DNA of 64,000 nt, from NCBI GenBank assembly GCA_964571855.1, contig CAZNDO010000011.1:75282-139281 (forward strand). Direction: 5' to 3'. The position numbers were made by a program, and so were the translations under genes. Source of the stretch: CAYYFX01 sp964571855. GTDB taxonomy: Bacteria; ARS69. The notes under the pieces were generated by a model that saw only the letters and a list, made by a program, of their open reading frames with translations, searched no databases and was not told where the DNA came from. Below are positions 9,128-17,226 of this stretch, piece by piece. How positions within the stretch are numbered: position 1 is the first letter of the stretch; every line of letters starts with the position of its first letter.

Positions 9128-9994
9128 ATGTCCAGCGACGATGTCCGCCGGGACGCGCTCTACCGCGATCTTGCGCACCTGAAGGACCTTCCGCCCGCCC
9201 CGCGGACGATCGCGGAGATCTGGGACGTGCTCGGGCGTCCCGAGAGCACGGCGCGCGCCCTGGCCGACGTCCTCCAGCGGGACGCCGCGCTCAGCGCGAA
9301 GGTCCTCCGCCTCGCCAACTCCGCCTACTTCTCCCTGCCGCGTCCGGTGTCCGACGTGCGTGCCGCGTGTGTCGTGCTCGGGTTCGACACGATCCGCGCG
9401 ATGGCCGTGGGCGTCGCCGCGCTGGACTCGTTCTCCTCCCGCGTCGCAAGGACCGTGGACCTGGACGCGTTCTGGCGCCACTCCCTGGGCGTGGCGACCG
9501 CGGCGCAGGCGCTCGCGCGGCAGGCCGGCATCGAGGCGACGGGCACGGCGTTCTGCGCCGGGATCCTGCACGACGTGGGCAAGCTCGTGCTGGCCACGCT
9601 GGCCGGGGATCGCTATCGCGCCCTGGCCTCCGGAAGCGGCGCCGGCACTGCCGCCGAGGCGGCGGCATTCGGCGCCGACCACGCGGAAGTGGGCGCATGG
9701 CTCGGGACCCGCTGGCACTTCCCCCCGGACGTGCTCGAGGCCGTCCGCACGCACCACCGGTCGCCGCCGGAACTCGGCCGCTGGGGCGCCCTCGTGCAGA
9801 CGGCGGACGTCGTGGCGCATCGCGGATCCGCCGCCGGCGGAGGCGGTCCGTCCCCGGCCGCGGCCGGCCCTGCGCCCGAGGTGCTCGCGCTGCTGCCCGT
9901 GGACGCGACGTCGCTGCGCGCCGTGGAGGCGGGCTTCGCCGCGTCGCTGGAGCGCGTCGAGGCCTTCGCCGAGGCGGCCCGGAGCGCGGCATGA
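9128..9994 (+). CDS. HDOD-domain signalling protein
   Basis: The 288-residue protein is almost entirely one HDOD domain (about residues 12-215), a catalytically degenerate relative of HD-type phosphohydrolases used as a signalling scaffold. Visible features are the N-terminal LPPAPRTIAEI start and the DAALSAKVLRLANSAYFSLP segment. The core FCAGILHDVGKLVLA follows, and a later HHRSP element. The ATG at 9128 is chosen because GGGAG sits about 8 bases upstream; the frame stays open to a TTG at 9089. Its stop overlaps the next gene start (ATGA), so the two are translationally coupled. HDOD proteins usually regulate two-component or c-di-GMP circuits. Confidence 0.85.
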   Translation: MSSDDVRRDALYRDLAHLKDLPPAPRTIAEIWDVLGRPESTARALADVLQRDAALSAKVLRLANSAYFSLPRPVSDVRAACVVLGFDTIRAMAVGVAALDSFSSRVARTVDLDAFWRHSLGVATAAQALARQAGIEATGTAFCAGILHDVGKLVLATLAGDRYRALASGSGAGTAAEAAAFGADHAEVGAWLGTRWHFPPDVLEAVRTHHRSPPELGRWGALVQTADVVAHRGSAAGGGGPSPAAAGPAPEVLALLPVDATSLRAVEAGFAASLERVEAFAEAARSAA

Positions 9995-11517
9995 TCACGG
10001 AGCGACTGGAGCGCATCCTCGTCTGGCTGGAGAGCGACGGGCCGGACGAGCCGGTCCGGGCCGCGGCCGCGCGCGAGACGCGCGCCGCCCTGGACGAGGC
10101 GCGCGAGGCCCGCACGCGCGAGCGCATGGTTCGCGAGATCCTCAACGCGCGCAACGCCGACTTCGAGGAGAAGGTGCTGGAGCTCTCGATCGTGAGGGAG
10201 GTGGGCGACCACATCGCCCGCTTCCTGCGCGAGGACGACCTCCTGCCGCCGCTCCTCTCCGTGCTGGTCCGCGAGCTCGGGGCGCAGGGCGCGGAGGTCC
10301 TGCTGCTCGATCCCGCCACCGGCGGCCTGAAGCTGGAGGCGCAGGCGCCGCCCGACGCCCCGTCGGGCACGCGCTTCCCCGATGCGCTGGCGGAGAGCGA
10401 GGGCCTCGGCGGCTGGCTCGCGACCTCGCGCGAGCCGCTCGTGGTGGAGGATCTGGCGCGCGATCTCCGCTTCCGCCGCACGGGCGGGACACCGGCCCAG
10501 GGCTCCGTGGTGGCGGTGCCGCTGGTGGCCGAGGACCGCGTGCTCGGGGCCCTGCACCTGCACTCGTCGCTGCCGGGGACGTTCCGCCCGGCGCACGTGC
10601 GGATCCTCGGCATCGTGGCCGGCCAGCTCGCCGCCGCGCTGCTCGGGCGGGAGCTGCACCGCGAGCTGGTCACGTTCAGCGAGCGCGTCGAGTCGGAGGT
10701 CCGCGAGCGGACCGAGGAACTGGAGCGGAAGACCGAGGACCTGAGGCGCAAGAACGCCACCATCACGGATCTCTTCCGCTCGCTGGAGGAGGCGCAACGC
10801 CAGTTGGAGGAGCGCAACCGCGAGGTCGTGCGCGCGCTCACGTTCAACGACAACATCGTGGAGACCGTGAACGTCGGCATCGGCGTGGTGGATCAGGACG
10901 GCAGGATCGTGACGTGGAACCGCGCGATGGAGCACGTGTCCGGCGGCGCGGTCCCCAAGGAGAAGGTGCTGGGCCGGCATTACGAGGACCTGCCGCCGGA
11001 GGTGCGCGACGCCTTCGGCATGGGGCAGGACCTGGCGGACGCGCTCCTGCTGGGGCGCCCCTCCACGCGGACGGGACAGGTCGTGGACCTGCCGTCCGGG
11101 ATGCGGCTGCACCTGAACGTGCACCATCTCCCGGTGTCGTTCCAGAGCGACGGCCGGCACCATGCGATCCTCGTCATCGAGGACGTCACGGCGAACGTGG
11201 CCCTGCACGCGCAGCAGGTGAAGGCCGAGCGCCTCACCGCCATCACCGCCACGATGGTCAGCGTGAACCACGAGGTGAACAACCCGCTCGCGGTGATCCT
11301 CGGCTACGCGCAGATGCTGCAGCACCGGCTCCGGGCCGGGGACGATCCGCGCGCGCTGCTGGAGCGCGCCCGGACCGACCTGACCCGCATCGAGGCCGAG
11401 ACGCTCCGCATCCGCGACATCACCGCCCGGCTCGCCGCGCTGATCGAGCCGGTGGTGACGTCGTATCCGGCCTCCGGTCCCGCGGTGCCGATGGTGGACC
11501 TGGGTCGGTCGAGGTGA
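9991..11517 (+). CDS. GAF-PAS-HisKA sensor protein without an ATPase domain
   Basis: The 508-residue soluble protein has an N-terminal helical region rich in Arg and Glu. A GAF domain follows (about 75-225), then a long coiled coil (about 225-285, E/R/K-rich), a PAS domain (about 288-390) and a HisKA dimerisation helix pair. The phospho-acceptor candidate is His427 in NHEVNNPLAVILGYAQ. The protein then stops about 55 residues after the HisKA pair. No N, G1 or G2 box of a HATPase domain is present, and none follows in any frame before 11,800. It could act as a phosphotransfer or scaffold protein, or be a truncated kinase. Its ATG overlaps the HDOD stop. The response regulator at 14,409 is a possible partner but is not adjacent. 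Confidence 0.8.
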   Translation: MITERLERILVWLESDGPDEPVRAAAARETRAALDEAREARTRERMVREILNARNADFEEKVLELSIVREVGDHIARFLREDDLLPPLLSVLVRELGAQGAEVLLLDPATGGLKLEAQAPPDAPSGTRFPDALAESEGLGGWLATSREPLVVEDLARDLRFRRTGGTPAQGSVVAVPLVAEDRVLGALHLHSSLPGTFRPAHVRILGIVAGQLAAALLGRELHRELVTFSERVESEVRERTEELERKTEDLRRKNATITDLFRSLEEAQRQLEERNREVVRALTFNDNIVETVNVGIGVVDQDGRIVTWNRAMEHVSGGAVPKEKVLGRHYEDLPPEVRDAFGMGQDLADALLLGRPSTRTGQVVDLPSGMRLHLNVHHLPVSFQSDGRHHAILVIEDVTANVALHAQQVKAERLTAITATMVSVNHEVNNPLAVILGYAQMLQHRLRAGDDPRALLERARTDLTRIEAETLRIRDITARLAALIEPVVTSYPASGPAVPMVDLGRSR

Positions 11518-11571
11518 CCCGATTCGCGGCCGAGAGTGGACCCGGGTCGGTCGACGTGACCGATCCGCGGC
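11494..11571. repeat. Direct repeat across the 3' end of the HisKA gene
   Basis: Copies at 11,494-11,530 and 11,536-11,571 share GTGGACC-x-GGGTCGGTCGA-x-GTGACC and end in CGCGGC; the period is 42 bases. The first copy includes the stop codon of the HisKA gene. The rest of the interval to 11,800 is very GC-rich, contains a nine-G run at 11,571-11,579 and shows no coding pattern. Confidence 0.7.
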
Positions 11572-11800
11572 GGGGGGGGACGGCGGCCGGCCGACCGGCG
11601 GCCGGGCTCCCGGGCGCCCGCGTCCCGGTCCGACCTCGTCGAGGCGGTTGCCCCCCCGGTCCGCGGACGGGAGACCGACGCCTCGGGTGCACCGCCCCGC
11701 ACCGCGGAACGGACGCGTTCTTCCCGGGTTGGACCGGGGCGTGCTAGACTGGCCGCTTCGCTGGCAGCAAACCCCCGACGCCACGACCGAAGGAGTCCCC

Positions 11801-13180
11801 ATGCGACGGATCGCAGGATTCGCGCTCGCCCTGGCCGGCCTTGCGGCCTTCCTGGGCGCCGAGCCGGCGGAAGAAGGCAAGAGCTTCTTCCTCGTCTACT
11901 CGGCGGACGAGCGCTCCGAGCTGGCCCCCTGCGGCTGAAAGGCCAAGGACAAGGGTGGGCTGGCCCGGCGGGCCGGCGAGATCAGGGAGTTCACGAAGGT
12001 GCACGGGCAGGTCTTCACCTGCACCGCAGGGGACATCCTCGAGTTCAACACGAACCCGGGGGAGATCGCGGCGGAAGAGGCCGCGCTGAACGCGCGGTAC
12101 CAGATCCAGGGTTTCGGGCTCCTGCACTACGACGCCATCGGGCTGGGCGAGAAGGACCTCGCCTTCGGCCGGGAGTACCTGAAAGCGGCCCAGACCGAGC
12201 ACCGCCTGAACCTCATCTGCTCGAACGCGGTGGATGACGCGTCCGGCGAGCCCCTGTTCCCGCCGTATCGCGTGGTGGAGAAGGGCGGCAAGAAGGTCGG
12301 CTTCCTGGCCGTGGTCTCCCCGGAGCGGCACGTCGTGGCGCCCGTGGAGGAGCCGCTGAAGGCGGACGGCATCCGCCTCCTGGATCCGTCGGAGACCGTG
12401 CGCAAGTACCTGCCGGAGCTGGAGGCGAAGGCGGACATCGTGGTGCTGCTGGCGCACACGGGCATCGAGACCGCGGAGTTCCTCGCGGAGGACCTGGACG
12501 TGGACGCGGTGATCGTGGGCCACTACCCGGCCATCCTGGACGAGCCGAAGCGCCACGGGGACACCGTGGTGGCCATGGCCGGTTCGAAGTCCGACCGGTT
12601 CGGCACCCTGGACCTGAAGTACGACGCCGCGGGCAAGCTGCTGGAGGCGAAGGGCGACGCGGTGCGCCTGCTCAGCCAGGGGCCGATGGACGGCGAGATC
12701 CACGCGCTGTTCGAGGACCTGGACCGGGCGCAGAAGGAGATGCGCCGGGAGCGCCAGCTCGCGAGCCAGCGGGACCGGGAGCACAAGGCCCAGGAGCAGC
12801 GGATGGTGGAGGTGGCCCACCGCAACGGCATCCTCGGCGCGGAGTCGTGCAAGTCCTGCCACGTGCCGGAGTTCGAGGCCTGGCAGCAGACGCCGCACGC
12901 CACCGCGTTCGCCACGCTCGCGGAAGCGGATGCCTGGGACGATCCGGAGTGCGTGGGCTGCCACGTGACCGGCGTCGCGGACAAGCGCCACGTGGCGGAC
13001 GCCAACCTGCCGCCCGAGGTCTGGAACGTGCAGTGCGAGGAGTGCCACGGCATCGGCTTCCAGCACGCGCGCGACGGGTCGTTCCTCGGAGCCGGCGAGT
13101 CCACCTGTCGCCGCTGCCACGATCCCGAGAACAGCCCGGAGTTCGACTACGAGTTGTACTCCTCGTACGGCGTCCACTAG
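11801..13180 (+). CDS. Candidate selenoprotein: secreted 5'-nucleotidase-like/tetrahaem cytochrome (UGA at 11,936)
   Basis: The frame opens with ATG (AGGAG five bases upstream) and a signal peptide. It meets TGA at 11,936-11,938 and then continues without another stop to 13,180, giving 459 residues with position 46 encoded by UGA. Before and after the UGA the sequence reads LAPCG-U-KAKDKGGLARR. Homologous UshA-like proteins fused to cytochromes typically show PCGC followed by GGLARR, so UGA replaces a conserved cysteine. Residues about 60-300 resemble the calcineurin-like nucleotidase fold, including LLAHTG and DAVIVGHYP. A helical linker follows, then four haem motifs (C350, C384, C412, C436; CKSCH, CVGCH, CEECH, CRRCH) of cytochrome c554 type. 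Likely periplasmic. If UGA is not decoded, the gene is broken after 45 residues. Confidence 0.78.
11960..11976 (+). promoter_or_regulatory. SECIS-like hairpin downstream of the in-frame UGA
   Basis: CTGGCCC (11,960-11,966) pairs with GGGCCGG (11,970-11,976), including one U-G pair, around a GGC loop. The loop begins 28 bases after the UGA at 11,936-11,938 and has G at its first position. This fits the published bacterial SECIS consensus as I recall it: a small apical loop with an early G, 16-37 bases from UGA. High GC makes chance stems common, so the hairpin alone is weak evidence. Confidence 0.5.
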
Positions 13181-13220
13181 ACCGCCCGACCCCGGCGGGA
13201 GCGCGGAGAGGGAAACGACC

Positions 13221-14198
13221 GTGTCGCCTCCCCGCGTTCCGCCGCTCGTCGTGGTCGCGTGCCTGGGCGCCGCGATCCTCGTTCCCGGCGACGCCGGCGC
13301 GTGGGGCGGGCGCACCCACGAGATCATCAACCGCCGCGCCGTCCTCGCCCTGGACGGTGAGGCGGGGGTCGCATGGCATCCGCTGGCCGCCTCGCTGGGC
13401 ATGCACGCGTCCGACGCCGATCACCGCAAGGGAACCGACGCCGAGGAGCCCCCGCGGCACTACCTGGACGCGGACGCGTTCGATCGGCCGCCCTTCGCGA
13501 AGATCCCGCGGACCTGGGACGGCATGCTGAAGAAGTACGGCGCCGCCGAGGCGCGCAGCTTCGGCATGGCGCCTTGGGCGATCGACGAGTGCTACCGGAT
13601 GGTGGTCGCCTCGCTGCGCCGCGGCGACTGGTCCTCCGCGGGCGCGTGGGCCGCCGACCTGGGCCACTACGTGGGCGACACGCACCAGCCCCTGCACTGC
13701 ACCGTGAACTACGACGGCCAGCGCACGGGCCACGATGGCGTGCACCTTCGCTGGGAGGTCCACATGATGGACCACCACTTCTCGGAGGACACGCTGCCGC
13801 CGGCCCCGTCCGTTCCCCGCCTCGACGGCACCGTGACGGACGCCTGCTTCCGGTGGATCGCCGAGGCCTTTGCCGGCGTGGAACCCCTCCTCGCCGCCGA
13901 GTCCGCCGCCCGCGCCGTGGACCCCTCCTTCGGCGCCGCCTACGAGGCCACCCTCTGGGACCACACCGGCGACCTCGCCCGGCGCCAGGTGGCCTCCGCC
14001 GTGACCGACCTCGCGATGCTCCTGGAGGCCGCCTGGACCGAGGCCGGCAGCCCCCCCGGCCCCGGGGCCCCGCTGCCCCTCCAGGCCCTCCCGATCGCCT
14101 CGTTGGCGGCGGGGGAGGAGCCCCCCGGGGGCCTCCCGTTCCGCGCCCTCGGCCTGGCCGCCCTGGCCCTCACCGGCACCCTCCTCGTGGCCCGCTGA
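13221..14198 (+). CDS. Secreted S1/P1-type zinc nuclease
   Basis: The 325-residue product has a signal peptide (about 1-26) ending just before a tryptophan. In the S1/P1 nuclease and zinc phospholipase C fold, the mature N-terminal Trp binds zinc. Further ligands are visible: WGGRTHEIINRRAV near the N-terminus, an HYLDAD segment, LGHYVGDTHQPLHC with the H-x3-D pair, and the downstream DGVHLRWE. These support single-strand-specific nuclease or nucleotidase activity on nucleic acids outside the cytoplasm. A hydrophobic C-terminal stretch ending VAR (about 308-323) could be a membrane anchor. GTG start; 40 bases after the nucleotidase/cytochrome gene, with which it may form a nucleotide-scavenging unit. 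Confidence 0.82.
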   Translation: MSPPRVPPLVVVACLGAAILVPGDAGAWGGRTHEIINRRAVLALDGEAGVAWHPLAASLGMHASDADHRKGTDAEEPPRHYLDADAFDRPPFAKIPRTWDGMLKKYGAAEARSFGMAPWAIDECYRMVVASLRRGDWSSAGAWAADLGHYVGDTHQPLHCTVNYDGQRTGHDGVHLRWEVHMMDHHFSEDTLPPAPSVPRLDGTVTDACFRWIAEAFAGVEPLLAAESAARAVDPSFGAAYEATLWDHTGDLARRQVASAVTDLAMLLEAAWTEAGSPPGPGAPLPLQALPIASLAAGEEPPGGLPFRALGLAALALTGTLLVAR

Positions 14199-14346
14199 TC
14201 GTGGTGCGGAGATTGTGGAAGATCGCGCGCAACGCGTTCCATTCCAATGGCTTGGCCGGTGTCCCTTCGAGTTTCTGAGCTGATGTGGCTCAAGTCCTTG
14301 TCAACAAGCGGGTTCCCCGCCGTCCTCCACAATCTTCCCACCACGA
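14199..14346. repeat. Palindromic intergenic repeat, copy 1 (MITE-like)
   Basis: The arms at 14,199-14,222 and 14,323-14,346 are inverted repeats matching at 21 of 24 positions; both contain AGATTGTGGA. A related unit lies at 23,371-23,510 with the same arm core and a shared internal AAGTCCTTG. It begins immediately after the nuclease stop codon. No open frame of note lies inside. It could be a small non-autonomous mobile element or a structured RNA/terminator. Confidence 0.75.
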
Positions 14347-14408
14347 CTCAAGGGGCACAGGTGGGTTGCCGATTCTGGCGCAAAGGTGCAACGGGACGCG
14401 GGGGCCGG

Positions 14409-14777
14409 ATGGACGCAAAACGAATCCTCGTCGTCGATGACCAGGAGAGCATGCGATCCATGCTCACGGACCTCCTGGACATGATGGGCCACGAGACCCT
14501 CACCGCGGCCGGCGGGACCGAAGCGCTGGAGCGGATGCGGGACCAGGCCATCGATCTGGTCATCACCGACCTCAACATGCCCGAGATGGACGGGATGGAG
14601 CTCACGAAGCGGATCAAGTCCGCCTCGCCCGACGTTCCCGTCATCGTGATCACCGGGTACGGCACGTTCCACACGGAGCGTCAGGTCATCGCGGCCGGCG
14701 CGGACGGGTACATCCCGAAACCCTGCACCATCCACCGCGTGCAAGAGACCGTGAACGCCGCCCTCGGCGTCGCCTGA
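14409..14777 (+). CDS. Single-domain response regulator (CheY-like)
   Basis: The 122-residue receiver domain stands alone, with no output domain. The acidic pocket is D10/D11, the phosphorylation site is D54 (VITDLNMPEMDG), the switch threonine is T82 (VIVITGYG) and the conserved lysine is K104 (IPKP). All catalytic residues are therefore present. The ATG at 14,409 directly precedes the first strand KRILVVDD; an upstream in-frame extension to 14,247 would run through the palindromic repeat and is rejected. No histidine kinase with an ATPase domain is adjacent. The GAF-PAS-HisKA protein 3 kb upstream is one possible partner. Confidence 0.92.
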   Translation: MDAKRILVVDDQESMRSMLTDLLDMMGHETLTAAGGTEALERMRDQAIDLVITDLNMPEMDGMELTKRIKSASPDVPVIVITGYGTFHTERQVIAAGADGYIPKPCTIHRVQETVNAALGVA

Positions 14778-14854
14778 CCGCCGGGACGTTCCGCCGGCCA
14801 CCCGCGCATCCGCCGTTCCTTGCTATGCTGGCCGGCCCCCACCGGAGGGCCGCG

Positions 14855-15607
14855 ATGTCGTGGGTCGTCGAGGCGTTCGGGCCGTGGTACCCCGTGGTGT
14901 ACCCGCATCGGGACCAGGCCGAGGCCGACGGCTGGATCGCTGCGCTGGACGACGTGCTGGGATGGCGCGGCCGGCGCGTGCTCGACGTGGGGTGCGGGGC
15001 CGGTCGCCACCTCGCGCCGCTCGCGCGGTGCGGCGCGCGGCCGGCGGGGCTGGACTACTCGCCGACGCTGCTGGACCTCGCCGCCGCGGCGCGGCGGAAG
15101 GCGGGCGCCCGCTGGCCGCTCGTGCGCGGGGACATGCGCGCCCTGCCGTTCGCGCCGGCCGCCTTCGACGCCGTGGCCAGCTTCTTCACCAGCTTCGGGT
15201 ACTTCGGCCCGCAGGAGGATCGACGGGTCGTGGCGGAGGGAGCCCGCGTGCTGCGCCGTGGCGGGCACCACGTGCTGGACTACCTGAACCGCGCGCACGT
15301 CCTGGCGCATCCCATGCGGGTCGGCGAGCGCACGCAGGGGGAGTTCGTGATCCGCGAGGAGAAGCGGCTGGAGGGCGGCGGGCGGATGGTGGTGAAGGAT
15401 GTGCGCATCCGCCGCGCCGGCGCGGACGGCCCGCCGCTGGCCTCCTACCAGGAGCGCGTGACGCTGTACGGCACGGAGGAGGTCCAGTCCTTCCTGGAGC
15501 GGGCGGGGCTGCGGCCGGTGCACGTCTTCGGGGACTACGACCGCTCCCCGTTCGACGAGGCGGCCAGCGCGCGCCGCATCGTCGTGAGCCGCAAGGGAGC
15601 GTCGTGA
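14855..15607 (+). CDS. Class I SAM-dependent methyltransferase
   Basis: The 250-residue cytosolic protein has the Rossmann-type SAM site: motif I LDVGCGAGRHL (about 44-54) and an acidic second-strand end (GLDYS). Later motifs are RGDMRALPF and the post-I region FDAVASFFTSFGYF. The substrate cannot be told from sequence. ATG at 14,855 follows GGAGGGC; an alternative ATG at 14,825 lacks one. Its stop overlaps the bshC start (GTGA), so it appears to be the first gene of the bacillithiol operon and may act on a thiol or a small metabolite linked to that pathway. A TATGCT -10-like hexamer lies at 14,824-14,829. Confidence 0.82.
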   Translation: MSWVVEAFGPWYPVVYPHRDQAEADGWIAALDDVLGWRGRRVLDVGCGAGRHLAPLARCGARPAGLDYSPTLLDLAAAARRKAGARWPLVRGDMRALPFAPAAFDAVASFFTSFGYFGPQEDRRVVAEGARVLRRGGHHVLDYLNRAHVLAHPMRVGERTQGEFVIREEKRLEGGGRMVVKDVRIRRAGADGPPLASYQERVTLYGTEEVQSFLERAGLRPVHVFGDYDRSPFDEAASARRIVVSRKGAS

Positions 15608-17226
15608 CGCGGCCGCGTCTCGCCGGCATCGCGCCGATCGCGCCGGAGACCGGCGGGTTCGCCGCGGACTGGGCGGCGGCGAAGCCGGGCGCCGCATCCT
15701 GGATGCCGCGCCATCCCGCGGCGGGGAGCGCCTGGACGTCGCGCCTGGAGGAGCTGCGCGATGCCGCCGTTCCCGGGCCGGTCGCGGCGCGGATCCGCGC
15801 GCACGCGGAGCGGTTGGGCGCCGGCGCCGCGGCCCCCGCGGCCGCCGACGCGCTCGCGGCGCCCGGGGCGCGGTGCGTGGTCACCGGGCAGCAGCCCGGG
15901 CTCTTCCTCGGGCCCCTGTTCACGCTGCACAAGGCGTGGACGGCGGTGGCCCTGGCGCGGCGGCTCGAGGCGCGCACCGGGCTGCGCACGGTTCCCGTGT
16001 TCTGGAGCGCCGGGGACGACAGCGACTTCGCCGAGATCGCGAGCACGGTCCTGCCCGATCCCGTCGGCAAGCTCGCCCGGTTCGCGCTGGGCGGCGGGGA
16101 GCTGCCTGCGGGCGGGATGGTGGGGGACCTGGGCACGGCCGGCAGCGCGCGCGTCCTCGCGGAGGCGGCGCCCGTGCTGGGCGCGTGGCCGGGCGGCGAC
16201 GCGCTGCGCTCCCTCGCGGCGCGCGCGCTGGAGCGCGCCGCGGACCACGGCGAGCTGGCCGCGGCCTGGCTGTACGCGCTGTTCCCGGACACGGGGCTCG
16301 TGGTCGTGGACGGACGGTGGGCCGAGCTGCGGCGCGCGGCGGCGCCGCTGTTCGAACGGTACGCGCGGTGCCGCCGGGGAGTGGGGGAGGCGGTGCGCGA
16401 GGCCGGCCGCCGGCTCGAGGCGGAAGGCTACCGCGCGCGCATCACGGACCCGTCCACGGAGCAGGCGCTGTTCGACGCGACCGACGGCCGCCGCCTCCCG
16501 TTCGCCGGCGACGACGCCGCGCTCGCGGAGCGCGTCCGCACCGCCCCGGAGACGCTCTCGCCGAACGTCCTGCTGCGCCCGCTCGTGCAGGACTCGCTCT
16601 TCCCGAACGTCGCCACGATCGCGGGACCGGGCGAGGTGGCGTACCACGCGCAGCTCGCGGGCGCCTACGCGCGCCTCGGCGTGGGCATGCCCGTGCTCTT
16701 CCCCCGCTTCGAGGCCACCTGGGTGCCGGAGGGGCTGCTGGAGCTCGCGCGCCGGCGTGACGTGCCGCCGGCCGACCTCGTCCGCGATCTCGACGGCACG
16801 CTGCGCGCGTCCGCCTCCGCGGCGCTGCCGCCCGCGCTCCGCGACGCGCTCGCCACCCTGGAGGCGCGTGTCGCGGAGACGGTTGCCGCCGCGCGGGAGG
16901 CCGCACGGGACTTCGACGCCTCGCTCGCGGACGCGGCGGCGGACACGGAGCGCCGATGTCGCGAGGCCTGCGATCGGCTCCGCGACAAGGCCGCCGCGGC
17001 CGCGCGCGCCGCGGAGGCGCGGCGCGATCCCGCGCTCCGGCACTACCGCGAGCTCGTCCGTCCCCGCGATCTCCCGCAGGAGCGCGTCGTCTCGGCGGCG
17101 CTCGCGGTGCTGGCGGGCGTCCCCGAGGGGGCCGAGGACGCCGTGCGCGACCACGTGGAGCAGGTGGAGTCCGGGCGGATGTCGCACTGGCTGCTCCCGT
17201 TCCGCCTGCCGGGAGGTGCGGCATGA
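15604..17226 (+). CDS. bshC: Bacillithiol biosynthesis cysteine-adding enzyme BshC
   Basis: BshC is the last enzyme of bacillithiol synthesis; it adds L-cysteine to glucosaminyl malate. The 540-residue length matches the family. Recognisable blocks are VVTGQQPGLFLGPLF (from residue 92), PVFWSAGDDSDFAEI with the nucleotide-fold acidic motif, and a segment around residues 318-345 reading LSPNVLLRPLVQDSLFPN then IAGPGEVAYHAQL. A C-terminal coiled coil (about 425-485) and a terminal SHWLLPFRLPG complete it. GTG start overlaps the methyltransferase stop, and its own stop overlaps bshB1 (ATGA). The acidic motif reads GDDSDF here, where Firmicute proteins more often have E-D-H-D-F. Confidence 0.93.
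   Translation: MTRPRLAGIAPIAPETGGFAADWAAAKPGAASWMPRHPAAGSAWTSRLEELRDAAVPGPVAARIRAHAERLGAGAAAPAAADALAAPGARCVVTGQQPGLFLGPLFTLHKAWTAVALARRLEARTGLRTVPVFWSAGDDSDFAEIASTVLPDPVGKLARFALGGGELPAGGMVGDLGTAGSARVLAEAAPVLGAWPGGDALRSLAARALERAADHGELAAAWLYALFPDTGLVVVDGRWAELRRAAAPLFERYARCRRGVGEAVREAGRRLEAEGYRARITDPSTEQALFDATDGRRLPFAGDDAALAERVRTAPETLSPNVLLRPLVQDSLFPNVATIAGPGEVAYHAQLAGAYARLGVGMPVLFPRFEATWVPEGLLELARRRDVPPADLVRDLDGTLRASASAALPPALRDALATLEARVAETVAAAREAARDFDASLADAAADTERRCREACDRLRDKAAAAARAAEARRDPALRHYRELVRPRDLPQERVVSAALAVLAGVPEGAEDAVRDHVEQVESGRMSHWLLPFRLPGGAA

Noticed and set aside
11801..13180. Reading the UGA at 11,936 as a pseudogene or sequencing error
   Set aside because: Not excluded, but the rest of the frame is intact, the position is a conserved Cys, a hairpin is suitably placed and a second independent case exists at 42,200.
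14247..14408. Extending the response regulator upstream to 14,247
   Set aside because: The extra 54 codons lie inside the palindromic repeat and precede the conserved receiver start.
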